Shown here: positions 14,762-22,691 of the stretch, in pieces | How positions within the stretch are numbered: the first letter of the stretch is position 1 | Layout: the number at the start of each line of letters is the position of its first letter | DNA from: RGIG8775 sp045128735 | GTDB lineage: Bacteria; Bacillota; Clostridia; Oscillospirales; CAG-272 | NCBI GenBank assembly: GCA_045128735.1 | Contig: JBGVRT010000103.1 | Coordinates: 1-23,711 of the forward strand | Length of the DNA: 23,711 bases | Direction of reading: 5' to 3' | Translations under genes and position numbers: made by a program | Notes under the pieces: generated by a model | The model's database searches: none | What the model saw: only the letters and a program-made list of their open reading frames with translations | What the model was told of the DNA's origin: nothing

Positions 14762-15077
14762 TTGTACATTACCTCCATATATGGTTTTTATTGCGGTGAT
14801 TTGTCCATGTTTTACACCGCTTTTTTTGGAAATTTCCTCAATATTCTGCCCAAAAATATCAAATGCGCCACATCTTTTATAAAAGAAAACAGCGCAATGC
14901 AGAACTTATCCGCAAATACTTGACGTCCGATTTTATTTTTTGCGGAAATTCACTTCTATATACCTTGCACTTTGTGTTAATTTTTTGAAGCTTTTTTTGA
15001 GAAAATTTAATAAACTACTTGAATATATCGGCATTTTGTGATATACTGTTATAAATGTTTGTATTTCGGAGGAAGCT
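14762..15077. other. Intergenic gap between divergent DUF378 and exonuclease genes
   Basis: The 316 bp hold the DUF378 ribosome-binding site, a GCGGTG/CACCGC hairpin at 14793-14820 in that gene's leader, an AT-rich middle with nothing recognised, and the exonuclease promoter at the right end. There are no end modules or repeat bodies of the kind seen in the other gaps. Confidence 0.6.
15019..15047 (+). promoter_or_regulatory. Exonuclease-gene promoter
   Basis: TTGAAT (15019-15024), 17 bp, TATACT (15042-15047) with an extended -10 TG at 15039-15040. The leader is about 25 nt. It is a good sigma-A match. Confidence 0.75.
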
Positions 15078-16157
15078 TTGAAAAAGACTCTTAAATTGCG
15101 CTCGGGAGCTGTCATTCCCTGCATAGACGCGCAGACTGCCGAAAGAAAAAACTACCTCTCAAGGCTTGATCTTAATCACCTGCACCTTATGCCCGCAGGT
15201 GAGCCGGTGGCTTTTTCGGAGAACGAGGACGGCAGTGTAAAATATTATTTCGATTCAGAGCGTATCGTTGAAGCTCCGCCCGAGCTTTGGTACGCAAATG
15301 ACAATAAAAAGGAAAAATACATACTGGCAAACGGCACGCCAATTCCGCGAATGAACATAAAACGCGCCGCGGCGCAAGGCTTTTACACCCGTGAAAAGCT
15401 CGGTCAGATGAACTATGAAACGGTTGAAGAGCCCGTGGCATACACAATGCGCGACAACGCACCCGTGTTCTTCTTCGACAAAAAGACGGCGACAAGACTG
15501 CCCCTTATGTGCGTAAAGTGCGGCAAGGACGTGAGATACCGCCGCAAGCTCTGTCAGAAGTGCTACGGAGAGGATCTTGAGATAAGACGCGTTCAGGGCG
15601 ACGAGCACAGAGCCACATACTTCGGTATGGAGCGCAGCCGAGTTCTCTTCTTCGACCTTGAGCTGACGGGCTTTTATGACAGAGACGAGATAATTTCAAT
15701 CTCTATCGTCAACGGCGCGGGCGAGCTTGTTATGAACACCTTTGTTAAGCCTGTTCACACCCACAAGTGGAAAAAGACCGAGAAGATACACGGCATCACT
15801 CCAGAAATGGTTGAGGATTCGCCTACTCTTGAGGAGCTTATTCCAAATCTGAAACAAATGTTCTATAATGCAGACGCTATAATCGCCTACGGAGTATCCA
15901 CTGACTTCAGCCACATCAAGCACATTTACGAAACCGTGGAGGAGCAGGAGGAGCTTCACCGCAAGATATGCTGTTGCGCCAATGAGTTTGTGAGATACAT
16001 TCACGAGCACGTGCCCGACCAGGTCCACGCTTCGCTTACAGACGCAATGGAGTGCCTCGGCATTGAGTGGGACGGTATTCCCCATTCCTCGATAGCCGAC
16101 ACCTACGCCTGCAAAAAGGTTTGGGAGAGACTTTTCCCCAACTACTACAAGGACTAA
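15078..16157 (+). CDS. DEDDh 3'-5' exonuclease with duplicated N-terminal domain and zinc ribbon
   Basis: 359 residues. The C-terminal third is a DnaQ/RNase T-type exonuclease: D193-L-E195 (Exo I), D276 in S-T-D-F (Exo II), H336 and D341 in H-S-S-I-A-D (Exo III), so all DEDDh residues are present. Before it lies a four-cysteine ribbon, C145-x2-C148 and C159-x2-C162. Residues 7-71 and 83-145 look like two copies of one unrecognised domain, each with L-x-x-G-x-x-I-P, then E-P-V-A-(F/Y), then (Y/F)-F-D. The substrate is unknown; the ribbon suggests nucleic-acid contact. The start is TTG with GGAGG five bases upstream. It is followed by a terminator and then thiI. Confidence 0.82.
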   Translation: MKKTLKLRSGAVIPCIDAQTAERKNYLSRLDLNHLHLMPAGEPVAFSENEDGSVKYYFDSERIVEAPPELWYANDNKKEKYILANGTPIPRMNIKRAAAQGFYTREKLGQMNYETVEEPVAYTMRDNAPVFFFDKKTATRLPLMCVKCGKDVRYRRKLCQKCYGEDLEIRRVQGDEHRATYFGMERSRVLFFDLELTGFYDRDEIISISIVNGAGELVMNTFVKPVHTHKWKKTEKIHGITPEMVEDSPTLEELIPNLKQMFYNADAIIAYGVSTDFSHIKHIYETVEEQEELHRKICCCANEFVRYIHEHVPDQVHASLTDAMECLGIEWDGIPHSSIADTYACKKVWERLFPNYYKD

Positions 16158-16184
16158 TGGAAATATTTACCAATAACAGTTTTT

Positions 16185-16213
16185 CCCGCTTTGTTCACAA
16201 AAGCGGGATTTTT
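16185..16213 (+). terminator. Terminator after the exonuclease gene
   Basis: CCCGCTTT (16185-16192) pairs with AAAGCGGG (16200-16207), loop of seven, followed by ATTTTT. It separates this gene from thiI, whose ATG is 27 bp further on, so thiI may rely on partial readthrough or an unseen promoter. Confidence 0.8.
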
Positions 16214-16239
16214 GAAGATAATAAGAGGTATATATAATA

Positions 16240-17421
16240 ATGAAGGAAATTTTACTTTGCAAATACGGAGAAATAGTGCTTAAAGGAGCAAATCGCAAGT
16301 ATTTTGAAGATACTCTCTGCCGTGAGCTGAAGCGCAAAGCCCGCAGACACGGCGAATTTGACATTTACCGCGCACAGAGCACCATTTATATAGAGCCTAA
16401 AAATGAAAATATTGATTTTGAAGGTATGTTTGAATCTGCCTGCAAAATTTTCGGTATAACCTCGGTTTGCCGTTGCGCCATAGCCGAAAAAAGCCTTGAT
16501 GACATCGCAAGAGTTGTCAGAGAGTACATTCCTCAGTTTCTTACGGGCAAAAAGAGCTTCAAGGTGGAATGTAAGCGCTCGGACAAAAGCTTTCCTCTGA
16601 ATTCAATTGAGCTTGCCCGTGAGATGGGCGGCGTTGTGCTCTCCACACTTCCAAGACTCAAGGTTGACGTTCACAATCCCGATGAGACGGTTGTTATAGA
16701 AATCCGTGAGTTTGGCGCGTATATTCACGCAGGACGTTTCAAGGGTGCGGGAGGAATGCCGGTGGGCACTAACGGAAAGGCTATGCTTCTGCTTTCGGGC
16801 GGTATTGATTCACCTGTTGCGGGACATATGATTGCAAAGCGCGGCGTTAAGCTTGAGGCGGTACATTTTGAGTCATTCCCCTACACAAGCGAGCGTGCAA
16901 AGGAAAAAGTCCTTGAGCTTGCAAAAATCGTATCCGAATATGCGGGAGATATCGACGTGCACGTTGTTTCTCTTACGAAAATTCAAGAGGAAATTGCCAA
17001 AAACTGCAATGAGGATTACTTTACGCTTCTTCTCCGCAGATATATGATGGCAATTGCGACAAAAATTGCCCACAAGCGCGGATGCGGCGCGCTTATCACG
17101 GGCGAAAGCATTGGTCAGGTGGCAAGCCAGACGATGCCCGCTATCGGAGTTACCGATTGTATGTCCGATCTTCCCGTGTTCCGCCCCTGCATAGGACTTG
17201 ACAAGGAAGAGATCATTCAAATTGCGAGAAAAATCGGAACGTTCGACACCTCAATTCTTCCCTTTGAGGATTGTTGCACAGTATTTACCCCCAAGCATCC
17301 CAAAACACGCCCCGAGCTTGGTAAGGTCGAGGACGAGGAGCGCAAGCTTTCCTTTGACGAGCTTGTTGAGGATGCATTGTCAACTCTTTATTCGCACCAC
17401 ATTTCATTTTATGAGGAGTAA
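16240..17421 (+). CDS. thiI: tRNA 4-thiouridine synthase ThiI
   Basis: 393 residues. ThiI adenylates U8 of tRNA and accepts persulfide sulfur to make 4-thiouridine. An N-terminal ferredoxin-like/THUMP part (about 1-165) precedes the PP-loop ATPase motif L-L-L-S-G-G-I-D-S-P-V-A-G and the late F-E-D-C-C-T-V-F-T-P segment. There is no C-terminal rhodanese domain; this is the short form, as in B. subtilis, which takes sulfur from a dedicated cysteine desulfurase. No such desulfurase is in the window. A weak GAGG site lies eleven bases before the ATG. It leads the thiI-rsmG-noc group. Confidence 0.95.
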   Translation: MKEILLCKYGEIVLKGANRKYFEDTLCRELKRKARRHGEFDIYRAQSTIYIEPKNENIDFEGMFESACKIFGITSVCRCAIAEKSLDDIARVVREYIPQFLTGKKSFKVECKRSDKSFPLNSIELAREMGGVVLSTLPRLKVDVHNPDETVVIEIREFGAYIHAGRFKGAGGMPVGTNGKAMLLLSGGIDSPVAGHMIAKRGVKLEAVHFESFPYTSERAKEKVLELAKIVSEYAGDIDVHVVSLTKIQEEIAKNCNEDYFTLLLRRYMMAIATKIAHKRGCGALITGESIGQVASQTMPAIGVTDCMSDLPVFRPCIGLDKEEIIQIARKIGTFDTSILPFEDCCTVFTPKHPKTRPELGKVEDEERKLSFDELVEDALSTLYSHHISFYEE

Positions 17422-17433
17422 TGCAATCGTACG

Positions 17434-17449
17434 CGTTTCACGTGAAACA
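17434..17449. promoter_or_regulatory. parS site 1
   Basis: CGTTTCACGTGAAACA, 15 of 16 bases of the consensus TGTTTCACGTGAAACA, in the thiI-rsmG gap. It is a ParB loading site. Confidence 0.9.
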
Positions 17450-17489
17450 TTTTGCGATTTTATTCGACAACTCGGTTGCATAAGTAAAA

Positions 17490-18230
17490 ATGATAGATAA
17501 ACTGTATTTTTTTGATACGTACAAGAGTATTTTCAAGCAAAATTCTCTTGAAAGCTTTTGCACAGACGAAATAATTGAAAAGATGTACGCAATGACAGAA
17601 TATATGCTCGAAGTAAATCAGCATATGAATTTGACTGCCATTACAGAACCCGATGAGGTTATTGCAAAGCATCTGGCTGACTCTGTATATGCGGCGCAAT
17701 ATATACCTTTTGGTGCTACCATTTGTGATATTGGCTGCGGCGGTGGTTTTCCGTCACTCCCCCTCGCCATAGCTCGCCCCGATATCAACGTTCTTGGTAT
17801 TGATAGCACGGAAAAGCGCATAAATTATGTTAATGAAAGCGCAAAACGCCTTGGTCTGACAAATTTCAAGGCAATATGCGGAAGAGCTGAGGATTTAGCT
17901 CACACAGAATTGCGTGAAAGCTTTGACGTGTGTACAGCGCGTGCGGTTGCCAATCTTCCTGTGCTTTCCGAGCTCTGCATTCCTTTTGTAAAGGTTGGCG
18001 GCAGTTTTATAGCTATGAAAGGCAGACTTCTTGATGAAGAAATAAACTCATCAAAAATCGCCTGTGAAAAGCTTGGCACAGAACGGCTGTGCGACGACAT
18101 AATCAAAAGGTACACACTTATATTGGGCGGCACAGAGGATGAAAGAGCTATTATTTGCCTTAAAAAAATATCATCAACCTCGTCCAAATACCCGAGAAAT
18201 TACTCACAAATAAAGAAAAAACATCTTTAA
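17490..18230 (+). CDS. rsmG: 16S rRNA (guanine527-N7)-methyltransferase RsmG
   Basis: 246 residues. It methylates G527 of 16S rRNA with S-adenosylmethionine. The N-terminal N-L-T-A-I-T region, the SAM site D-I-G-C-G-G-G-F-P-S-L-P, G-I-D-S-T-E-K-R and the C-terminal Y-P-R-N motif are typical of the GidB family. No clear Shine-Dalgarno site precedes the ATG, and no alternative start is better. It is followed by noc, as in B. subtilis, but the usual mnmG and mnmE upstream are replaced by thiI. Confidence 0.96.
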   Translation: MIDKLYFFDTYKSIFKQNSLESFCTDEIIEKMYAMTEYMLEVNQHMNLTAITEPDEVIAKHLADSVYAAQYIPFGATICDIGCGGGFPSLPLAIARPDINVLGIDSTEKRINYVNESAKRLGLTNFKAICGRAEDLAHTELRESFDVCTARAVANLPVLSELCIPFVKVGGSFIAMKGRLLDEEINSSKIACEKLGTERLCDDIIKRYTLILGGTEDERAIICLKKISSTSSKYPRNYSQIKKKHL

Positions 18231-18238
18231 TAAAAGAA

Positions 18239-18274
18239 CCTCAATTCATTTTCCATGGAATTGAGGTCTTTTTT
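18239..18274 (+). terminator. Terminator after rsmG
   Basis: CCTCAATTC (18239-18247) pairs with GAATTGAGG (18258-18266), then TCTTTTTT. The parS site at 18277 follows at once. Confidence 0.85.
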
Positions 18275-18276
18275 AT

Positions 18277-18292
18277 TGTTTCACGTGAAACA
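18277..18292. promoter_or_regulatory. parS site 2
   Basis: Perfect TGTTTCACGTGAAACA between rsmG and noc. Confidence 0.95.
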
Positions 18293-18468
18293 TATTTCGT
18301 CTTGCTTCGACACCTCAAATACATTTTATTCTCCATAAATCCTTTTTGCTCGACAAAACGGCGTATTTTATTTTAATTATATGATTTTTGCCGTCACACA
18401 GCGACAGAATATTTGCTAATTCGGTGATATCATTAGTTTAACGAGTCTAAAAGACAAGGAGAAACAAA

Positions 18469-19296
18469 ATGAAGAAAATAAAAAACATAAAAAGCGCATA
18501 TCAAAATGAGGGTCTGAATGCAATAATCTATTCGATTGATGCATCAAGTATTCGCCCTAATTCTGCACAACCAAGAACAGAATTCAATATAAATGCAATA
18601 GCTAAGCTTGCAGATTCAATACGCAGATATGGTCTGTTACAACCGCTTTCGGTGCGTAGAATATCTGACGTTGCGGCTCAATTCGAACTTGTGGCGGGCG
18701 AAAGACGTCTGAGAGCCTGCAAAATGCTTGGAATGACGAAAATTCCCTGCATCATTGTAGAGGCAAACAATGAGACCTCTGCCGAACTTGCACTTGTGGA
18801 AAACCTTATCCGTGAGGACCTAAATATGTTTGAGGAGGCGCAGGCGTTTTCGATATTAGCAACACAGTATTGTCTGACACAGGAGGAAATTGCCGCAAAA
18901 ATGTCACTCAGCCAATCGGCTGTAGCAAACAAAATGCGGCTTTTGCGCCTTGAAAAGAACGAACGTCAACAAATAATTGAGTCGGGTCTAACCGAAAGGC
19001 ACGCGAGAGCGCTGTTGCGTATACCTCAAACCGAAACAAGAAAACAAGCTCTTGAACACATTATATGCAACAAGCTTAATGTTTCAGACAGCGAAAAATA
19101 CATATCGGAGCTAATCATTGCACCTAAAAATCAGACAAAAGAGGCAGAACAGCCCCAAAACATAACCCACGAAAAAATATGCACGAACATTTACAAATTT
19201 ATATCAAAAATACAACGCGCCTCAAACAACAGACTTATAATTAACCGTCGAAGCGACGATAAATGTGTTGTAATTACTTTGACAGTCAGAAAATAA
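18469..19296 (+). CDS. noc: Nucleoid occlusion protein Noc (ParB paralogue)
   Basis: 275 residues. A ParB-family CTP switch fold: Q-P-R-T near the start, G-E-R-R-L-R-A and E-N-L-I-R-E-D (nucleotide-binding motifs), then a helix-turn-helix. The four residues that separate Noc from ParB specificity (Q, K, K, R in Noc; R, T/M, A, G in ParB) read Q in S-Q-S-A-V, K in A-N-K, R in L-L-R-L, and R in T-E-R-H-A-R-A, so three match Noc exactly and one is conservative. It should bind Noc sites rather than parS and block division over the nucleoid. The basic N-terminus could be the membrane-targeting helix but is not clearly amphipathic. AAGGAG precedes the ATG. Position between rsmG and parA is the B. 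subtilis order. Confidence 0.88.
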   Translation: MKKIKNIKSAYQNEGLNAIIYSIDASSIRPNSAQPRTEFNINAIAKLADSIRRYGLLQPLSVRRISDVAAQFELVAGERRLRACKMLGMTKIPCIIVEANNETSAELALVENLIREDLNMFEEAQAFSILATQYCLTQEEIAAKMSLSQSAVANKMRLLRLEKNERQQIIESGLTERHARALLRIPQTETRKQALEHIICNKLNVSDSEKYISELIIAPKNQTKEAEQPQNITHEKICTNIYKFISKIQRASNNRLIINRRSDDKCVVITLTVRK

Positions 19297-19303
19297 AACT
19301 ATA

Positions 19304-19319
19304 TGTTTCACGTGAAACA
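19304..19319. promoter_or_regulatory. parS site 3
   Basis: Perfect TGTTTCACGTGAAACA, eight bases after the noc stop; first of four in the noc-parA gap. Confidence 0.95.
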
Positions 19320-19344
19320 ATATTCAACAAAATCCGACAAAAAT

Positions 19345-19360
19345 GGTTTCACGTGGAACA
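19345..19360. promoter_or_regulatory. Degenerate parS site 4
   Basis: GGTTTCACGTGGAACA, two mismatches to the consensus; the changed position 12 breaks the palindrome. It is spaced 41 bp from site 3 and 34 bp from site 5. Confidence 0.6.
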
Positions 19361-19378
19361 TATAAAATTCTAATTTTT

Positions 19379-19394
19379 TGTTTCACGTGAAACA
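19379..19394. promoter_or_regulatory. parS site 5
   Basis: Perfect TGTTTCACGTGAAACA in the noc-parA gap. Confidence 0.95.
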
Positions 19395-19413
19395 TATACT
19401 GAGTTTTCTGGTT

Positions 19414-19429
19414 TGTTTCACGTGAAACA
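19414..19429. promoter_or_regulatory. parS site 6
   Basis: Perfect TGTTTCACGTGAAACA, 35 bp after site 5 and 75 bp upstream of the parA -35 box. Confidence 0.95.
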
Positions 19430-19503
19430 AGCGCGTTTTTGTCTTTTCGACAGGGTTTTACAAAATCTTTTTGCAAAAATCAACAAATTTTAGCGAAAAA
19501 GTG

Positions 19504-19532
19504 TTGCAAAATCAATAACAATGTGATATAAT
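19504..19532 (+). promoter_or_regulatory. parA promoter
   Basis: TTGCAA (19504-19509), 17 bp, TATAAT (19527-19532) with extended -10 TG. The leader is about 27 nt. The parS cluster just upstream may let spreading ParB or Noc affect transcription, as inferred from other par loci. Confidence 0.75.
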
Positions 19533-19565
19533 ATATTTGTATAAAAATATAAAAGGAGACCCAAA

Positions 19566-20354
19566 ATGGCAAAAGAAAATAAAAAGGCAAAAGTTATATC
19601 CTTTGCTAACCAGAAGGGTGGAGTTGGTAAGACAACCTCTGCTATAAACGTTGCGGCTTCTCTCGGAGTTCTCGGTCATAGAGTTCTCATTATTGACCTT
19701 GACCCTCAGGGTAACACCACCAGCGGCATTGGTGTGGCAAAGAAACAGCTTACCGTGTCGAGCAAGGACATTCTTACGGGCGACGCTACCGCAAAAGAGG
19801 CAATTCTCGATACAGAATTTGAAAATCTTAAGCTCATACCCACAAACATCGCACTTGCAGGCGTAGAGTTTGAGCTTTATGACCTTTTCGAGAATGAACA
19901 GCTCCCCTACCGTCTTAAGGAGGGGCTTGAACCTATCCTCGATGACTTTGACTACATAATTATCGACTGCCCTCCCTCGCTTGGTATGCTTACAATCAAC
20001 TCGTTTACCGCCAGCGACGGAATTATCGTTCCTATGCAGTGTGAATTCTACGCACTTGAGGGACTTTCACAGCTTATGGGGACAATTAAGGGTATTAAGC
20101 AGAAGTTTAACCCTGAACTTACCGTCAGCGGCATTCTCATTACAATGTACAACGGACGTCTCCTGCTCTCCATGCAGGTTATTTCCGAGCTTAAGAAACA
20201 CTATTCCGACAAGCTTTTCGACACCTGCATTTCCAGAAACGTAAAGCTTACAGAGGCTCCCGGCTTTGGCAGACCCGTATATTATTACGATAAGAACGCC
20301 AAGGGATCTAAGGAATACCTTGAGGTTGCCAAGGAATTGGCTGAAAGAATATAA
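19566..20354 (+). CDS. parA: Chromosome-partitioning ATPase ParA (Soj)
   Basis: 262 residues. A deviant Walker A ATPase: N-Q-K-G-G-V-G-K-T-T near residue 15, D-L-D-P-Q-G-N-T-T, and I-I-D-C-P-P-S-L-G (Walker B). The ATP-dimer binds DNA nonspecifically and is switched off by ParB; in B. subtilis Soj also controls DnaA. AAGGAG lies seven bases before the ATG. Its stop overlaps the parB ribosome-binding region, so the two form an operon. Confidence 0.97.
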   Translation: MAKENKKAKVISFANQKGGVGKTTSAINVAASLGVLGHRVLIIDLDPQGNTTSGIGVAKKQLTVSSKDILTGDATAKEAILDTEFENLKLIPTNIALAGVEFELYDLFENEQLPYRLKEGLEPILDDFDYIIIDCPPSLGMLTINSFTASDGIIVPMQCEFYALEGLSQLMGTIKGIKQKFNPELTVSGILITMYNGRLLLSMQVISELKKHYSDKLFDTCISRNVKLTEAPGFGRPVYYYDKNAKGSKEYLEVAKELAERI

Positions 20355-20368
20355 GGGGGTAATTGAAA

Positions 20369-21292
20369 ATGGCAGATAGAAGATCAAGAGGCGGTCTCGG
20401 CAAGGGACTGTTTGAAATATTTGAGGATAACACTGCAACTTCGGCTGAGGCTGTACAGAAGGGCCCCGCAGAAATGATAAAGCTCACGAAAATTGAGCCC
20501 AGAAAGAATCAGCCCAGAAAGACATTTGACAAGGAAAGCCTTGAACTCCTTGCTGATTCTGTGTCCAAGTTTGGCGTTCTTCAGCCTATCGTTGTACGTG
20601 AGGCTGATAAAATTACGGGCAATTATGAGATAATTGCAGGTGAAAGACGTTGGAGAGCCGCTAAAATTGCGGGTCTTGAGGAGATTCCCGCGGTTGTTAT
20701 CGACGGCGACGAGCTCAAGGCTACTCAGGTTGCTATCATTGAGAACGTTCAGCGTGAGGATCTTAACCCTGTTGAAGAAGCTATGGCTTATGCTTCTCTT
20801 ATTGATAACTTTGGACTTAAGCAGGATGAGGTTGCCGCTCAGGTTGGCAAAAACCGTTCTACTATTGCAAATATGCTCAGACTTCTCGACCTTCCCGAGG
20901 CGGTTCTCGAAATGCTCCGCGACGGAATGATCTCCACCGGTCACGCAAGAGCTATTCTCGCTCTTGAAAACGAGGAGAATATGCATCCTCTTGCGCTCAA
21001 GGTTCTTGAGAATAATATGTCTGTGCGCGAGGTTGAAAACGCCGTTAAGAAGCTTAACGCGATTTCTTCTGAGGAGGCTGAGACCGAAATTGCTGCTCCT
21101 TCTCCTTATAAGATGATGGCTCGCTCATATATGAGAGACCTTGAACGCCGTTCTATGGAGGCTCTTGGCAGAAAGGTGAGAATTCTTCAGACTTCTCGCA
21201 AGAGAGTTGTTGAACTTACCTTTGACGATAATGATGACCTCGAGGTGCTTCTCTCGGCTATTTGCGGCGAGACAATATTCAAAGAAGACTAA
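20369..21292 (+). CDS. parB: Chromosome-partitioning protein ParB (Spo0J)
   Basis: 307 residues from the ATG at 20369. GGGGG lies nine bases upstream of this ATG; the in-frame TTG at 20363 would leave only three. The ParA-stimulating N-terminus has G-L-G-K-G-L, then the CTPase motifs G-E-R-R-W-R-A and E-N-V-Q-R-E-D, and a helix-turn-helix whose specificity residues read R (N-R-S-T-I), M (A-N-M), D (L-L-D-L) and G (T-G-H-A-R), ParB-like rather than Noc-like. It loads at the parS sites around it, spreads as a CTP clamp and recruits SMC. Confidence 0.97.
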   Translation: MADRRSRGGLGKGLFEIFEDNTATSAEAVQKGPAEMIKLTKIEPRKNQPRKTFDKESLELLADSVSKFGVLQPIVVREADKITGNYEIIAGERRWRAAKIAGLEEIPAVVIDGDELKATQVAIIENVQREDLNPVEEAMAYASLIDNFGLKQDEVAAQVGKNRSTIANMLRLLDLPEAVLEMLRDGMISTGHARAILALENEENMHPLALKVLENNMSVREVENAVKKLNAISSEEAETEIAAPSPYKMMARSYMRDLERRSMEALGRKVRILQTSRKRVVELTFDDNDDLEVLLSAICGETIFKED

Positions 21293-21297
21293 AACCA

Positions 21298-21313
21298 CGT
21301 TTCACGTGAAACA
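21298..21313. promoter_or_regulatory. parS site 7
   Basis: CGTTTCACGTGAAACA, 15 of 16 consensus bases, in the 53-bp parB-serS gap. Confidence 0.9.
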
Positions 21314-21345
21314 TTTGTCGAAACGACACGAAAGGATAACACAAA

Positions 21346-22626
21346 ATGCTTGACATTAAATATATAAAGGAATGCCCCGATGAAGTTATTGACCGCTTGG
21401 CAATGAAGGGCAAGGATGCTAAGGAAGAGATCGAGGCGATTCTTCGTCTTGACGGAGAAAGACGCGAGCTTATCGCGGCGGTTGACAGCGCAAAGGCTGA
21501 ACAGAATAAGACATCAAAGCTTATTCCCGCAATGAAGAAGGAAGGCAAGGATACTACCGAGCTTTTTGCTAAAATGAAGCAGCTTTCGGGCGATACAAAG
21601 AAGAATGAAGAGAAGCTTAAGGAGATTGAAACACAGCTCACATCCTTTATGCTTGGACTTCCCAACCTTCCCGATAAGGACCTCAAGCCCGGCGGAAAGG
21701 AAAACAACGAGCCTCTCCGTTACCACGGCGAGCCCAGAAAGTTCGATTTCGAACCTAAAAACCACGTTGATATCTGCACCGACCTCGGTCTTATCGACTA
21801 CCCCAGAGGCGCAAAGCTTTCGGGAAGCGGATTCTGGATCTACAACGGTATGGGCGCACGCCTTGAATGGGCGCTTCTTAACTATTTTATCGATACACAC
21901 TTGAATAACGGTTATAACCTTATGCTTGTACCTCATATGCTTGGTTACGAGTGCGGACTTACTGCAGGTCAATTCCCCAAGTTTAAGGACGACGTGTATT
22001 GGCTTGAGACCGCAGAGGACGAAAGACGCAGATTTATGCTTCCTACGGCTGAAACAGCGCTTGTTTCGCTCCACAGAGACGAAATTCTTACCGAGGCAGA
22101 CCTTCCCAAGAAGTATATCAGCTATACGCCCTGCTTCAGACGCGAGGCGGGAAGCTATCGCGCTGACGAGAGAGGTATGGTAAGAGGACATCAGTTCAAC
22201 AAGGTTGAAATGGTACAGTATACTCTCCCCGAAAAGAGTGATGAAGCGTTTGAAGAGCTTGTTGCCAATGCTGAGAACATCGTAAAGGGTCTCGGATTCC
22301 ACTTCAGAACGGTTAAGCTTGCGGCAGAGGATTGCTCTGCATCTATGGCGAGAACCTACGATATCGAGATTCACATCCCCTCTATGGACGGATATAAGGA
22401 AGTAAGCTCGGTTTCTAACGCCCGCGACTACCAGGCGAGACGCGGAAGCATGAGAGTTAAGAGAGATAACGGCAAAATTGAGTTCCTTCATACTCTTAAC
22501 GGTAGCGGTCTTGCTACGAGCCGTGTGTTCCCTGCAATCGTTGAGCAGAATCAGAATCCCGACGGAAGCGTAACGGTGCCCGAGGTGCTTCGCAAGTACG
22601 TTGGATGCGATATAATTAAGAAATAA
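21346..22626 (+). CDS. serS: Seryl-tRNA synthetase
   Basis: 426 residues. It charges tRNA-Ser in the cytoplasm. The N-terminal coiled-coil arm (about 28-100, rich in K/E) reaches the tRNA long arm. The class II core shows motif 2 (C-F-R-R-E-A-G-S-Y-R, then R-G-H-Q-F-N-K-V-E) and motif 3 (G-S-G-L-A-T-S-R), with T-A-E-T-A-L in the active site. AAAGGA is nine bases before the ATG. Only 53 bp separate it from parB, too little for a T-box leader, so it probably shares the parA-parB transcript. Confidence 0.96.
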   Translation: MLDIKYIKECPDEVIDRLAMKGKDAKEEIEAILRLDGERRELIAAVDSAKAEQNKTSKLIPAMKKEGKDTTELFAKMKQLSGDTKKNEEKLKEIETQLTSFMLGLPNLPDKDLKPGGKENNEPLRYHGEPRKFDFEPKNHVDICTDLGLIDYPRGAKLSGSGFWIYNGMGARLEWALLNYFIDTHLNNGYNLMLVPHMLGYECGLTAGQFPKFKDDVYWLETAEDERRRFMLPTAETALVSLHRDEILTEADLPKKYISYTPCFRREAGSYRADERGMVRGHQFNKVEMVQYTLPEKSDEAFEELVANAENIVKGLGFHFRTVKLAAEDCSASMARTYDIEIHIPSMDGYKEVSSVSNARDYQARRGSMRVKRDNGKIEFLHTLNGSGLATSRVFPAIVEQNQNPDGSVTVPEVLRKYVGCDIIKK

Positions 22627-22632
22627 AAATTC

Positions 22633-22673
22633 ATTTTGGCAGTGAAGAGCAGACTTTTTACTGCCAAAATTTT
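22633..22673 (+). terminator. Terminator after serS
   Basis: ATTTTGGCAGT (22633-22643) pairs with ACTGCCAAAAT (22660-22670) around a 16-nt loop, followed by TTTAT. The next gene begins 21 bp later and lacks an obvious promoter, so partial readthrough is likely. Confidence 0.7.
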
Positions 22674-22691
22674 ATACGAGGAGGAAATGAG

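Noticed and set aside
18251..18260. TTCCATGGAA as a possible Noc-binding site
   Set aside because: It is in the rsmG terminator, and the two central bases and the outer bases differ from the known Noc site.
19304..19429. Regularly spaced repeats upstream of parA as a possible CRISPR array
   Set aside because: The repeats are 16-bp parS palindromes with short spacers beside parA/parB; no cas genes are present.
21293..21345. T-box leader for serS
   Set aside because: Only 53 bp separate parB and serS, occupied by parS and the ribosome-binding site; no stem I or antiterminator fits.
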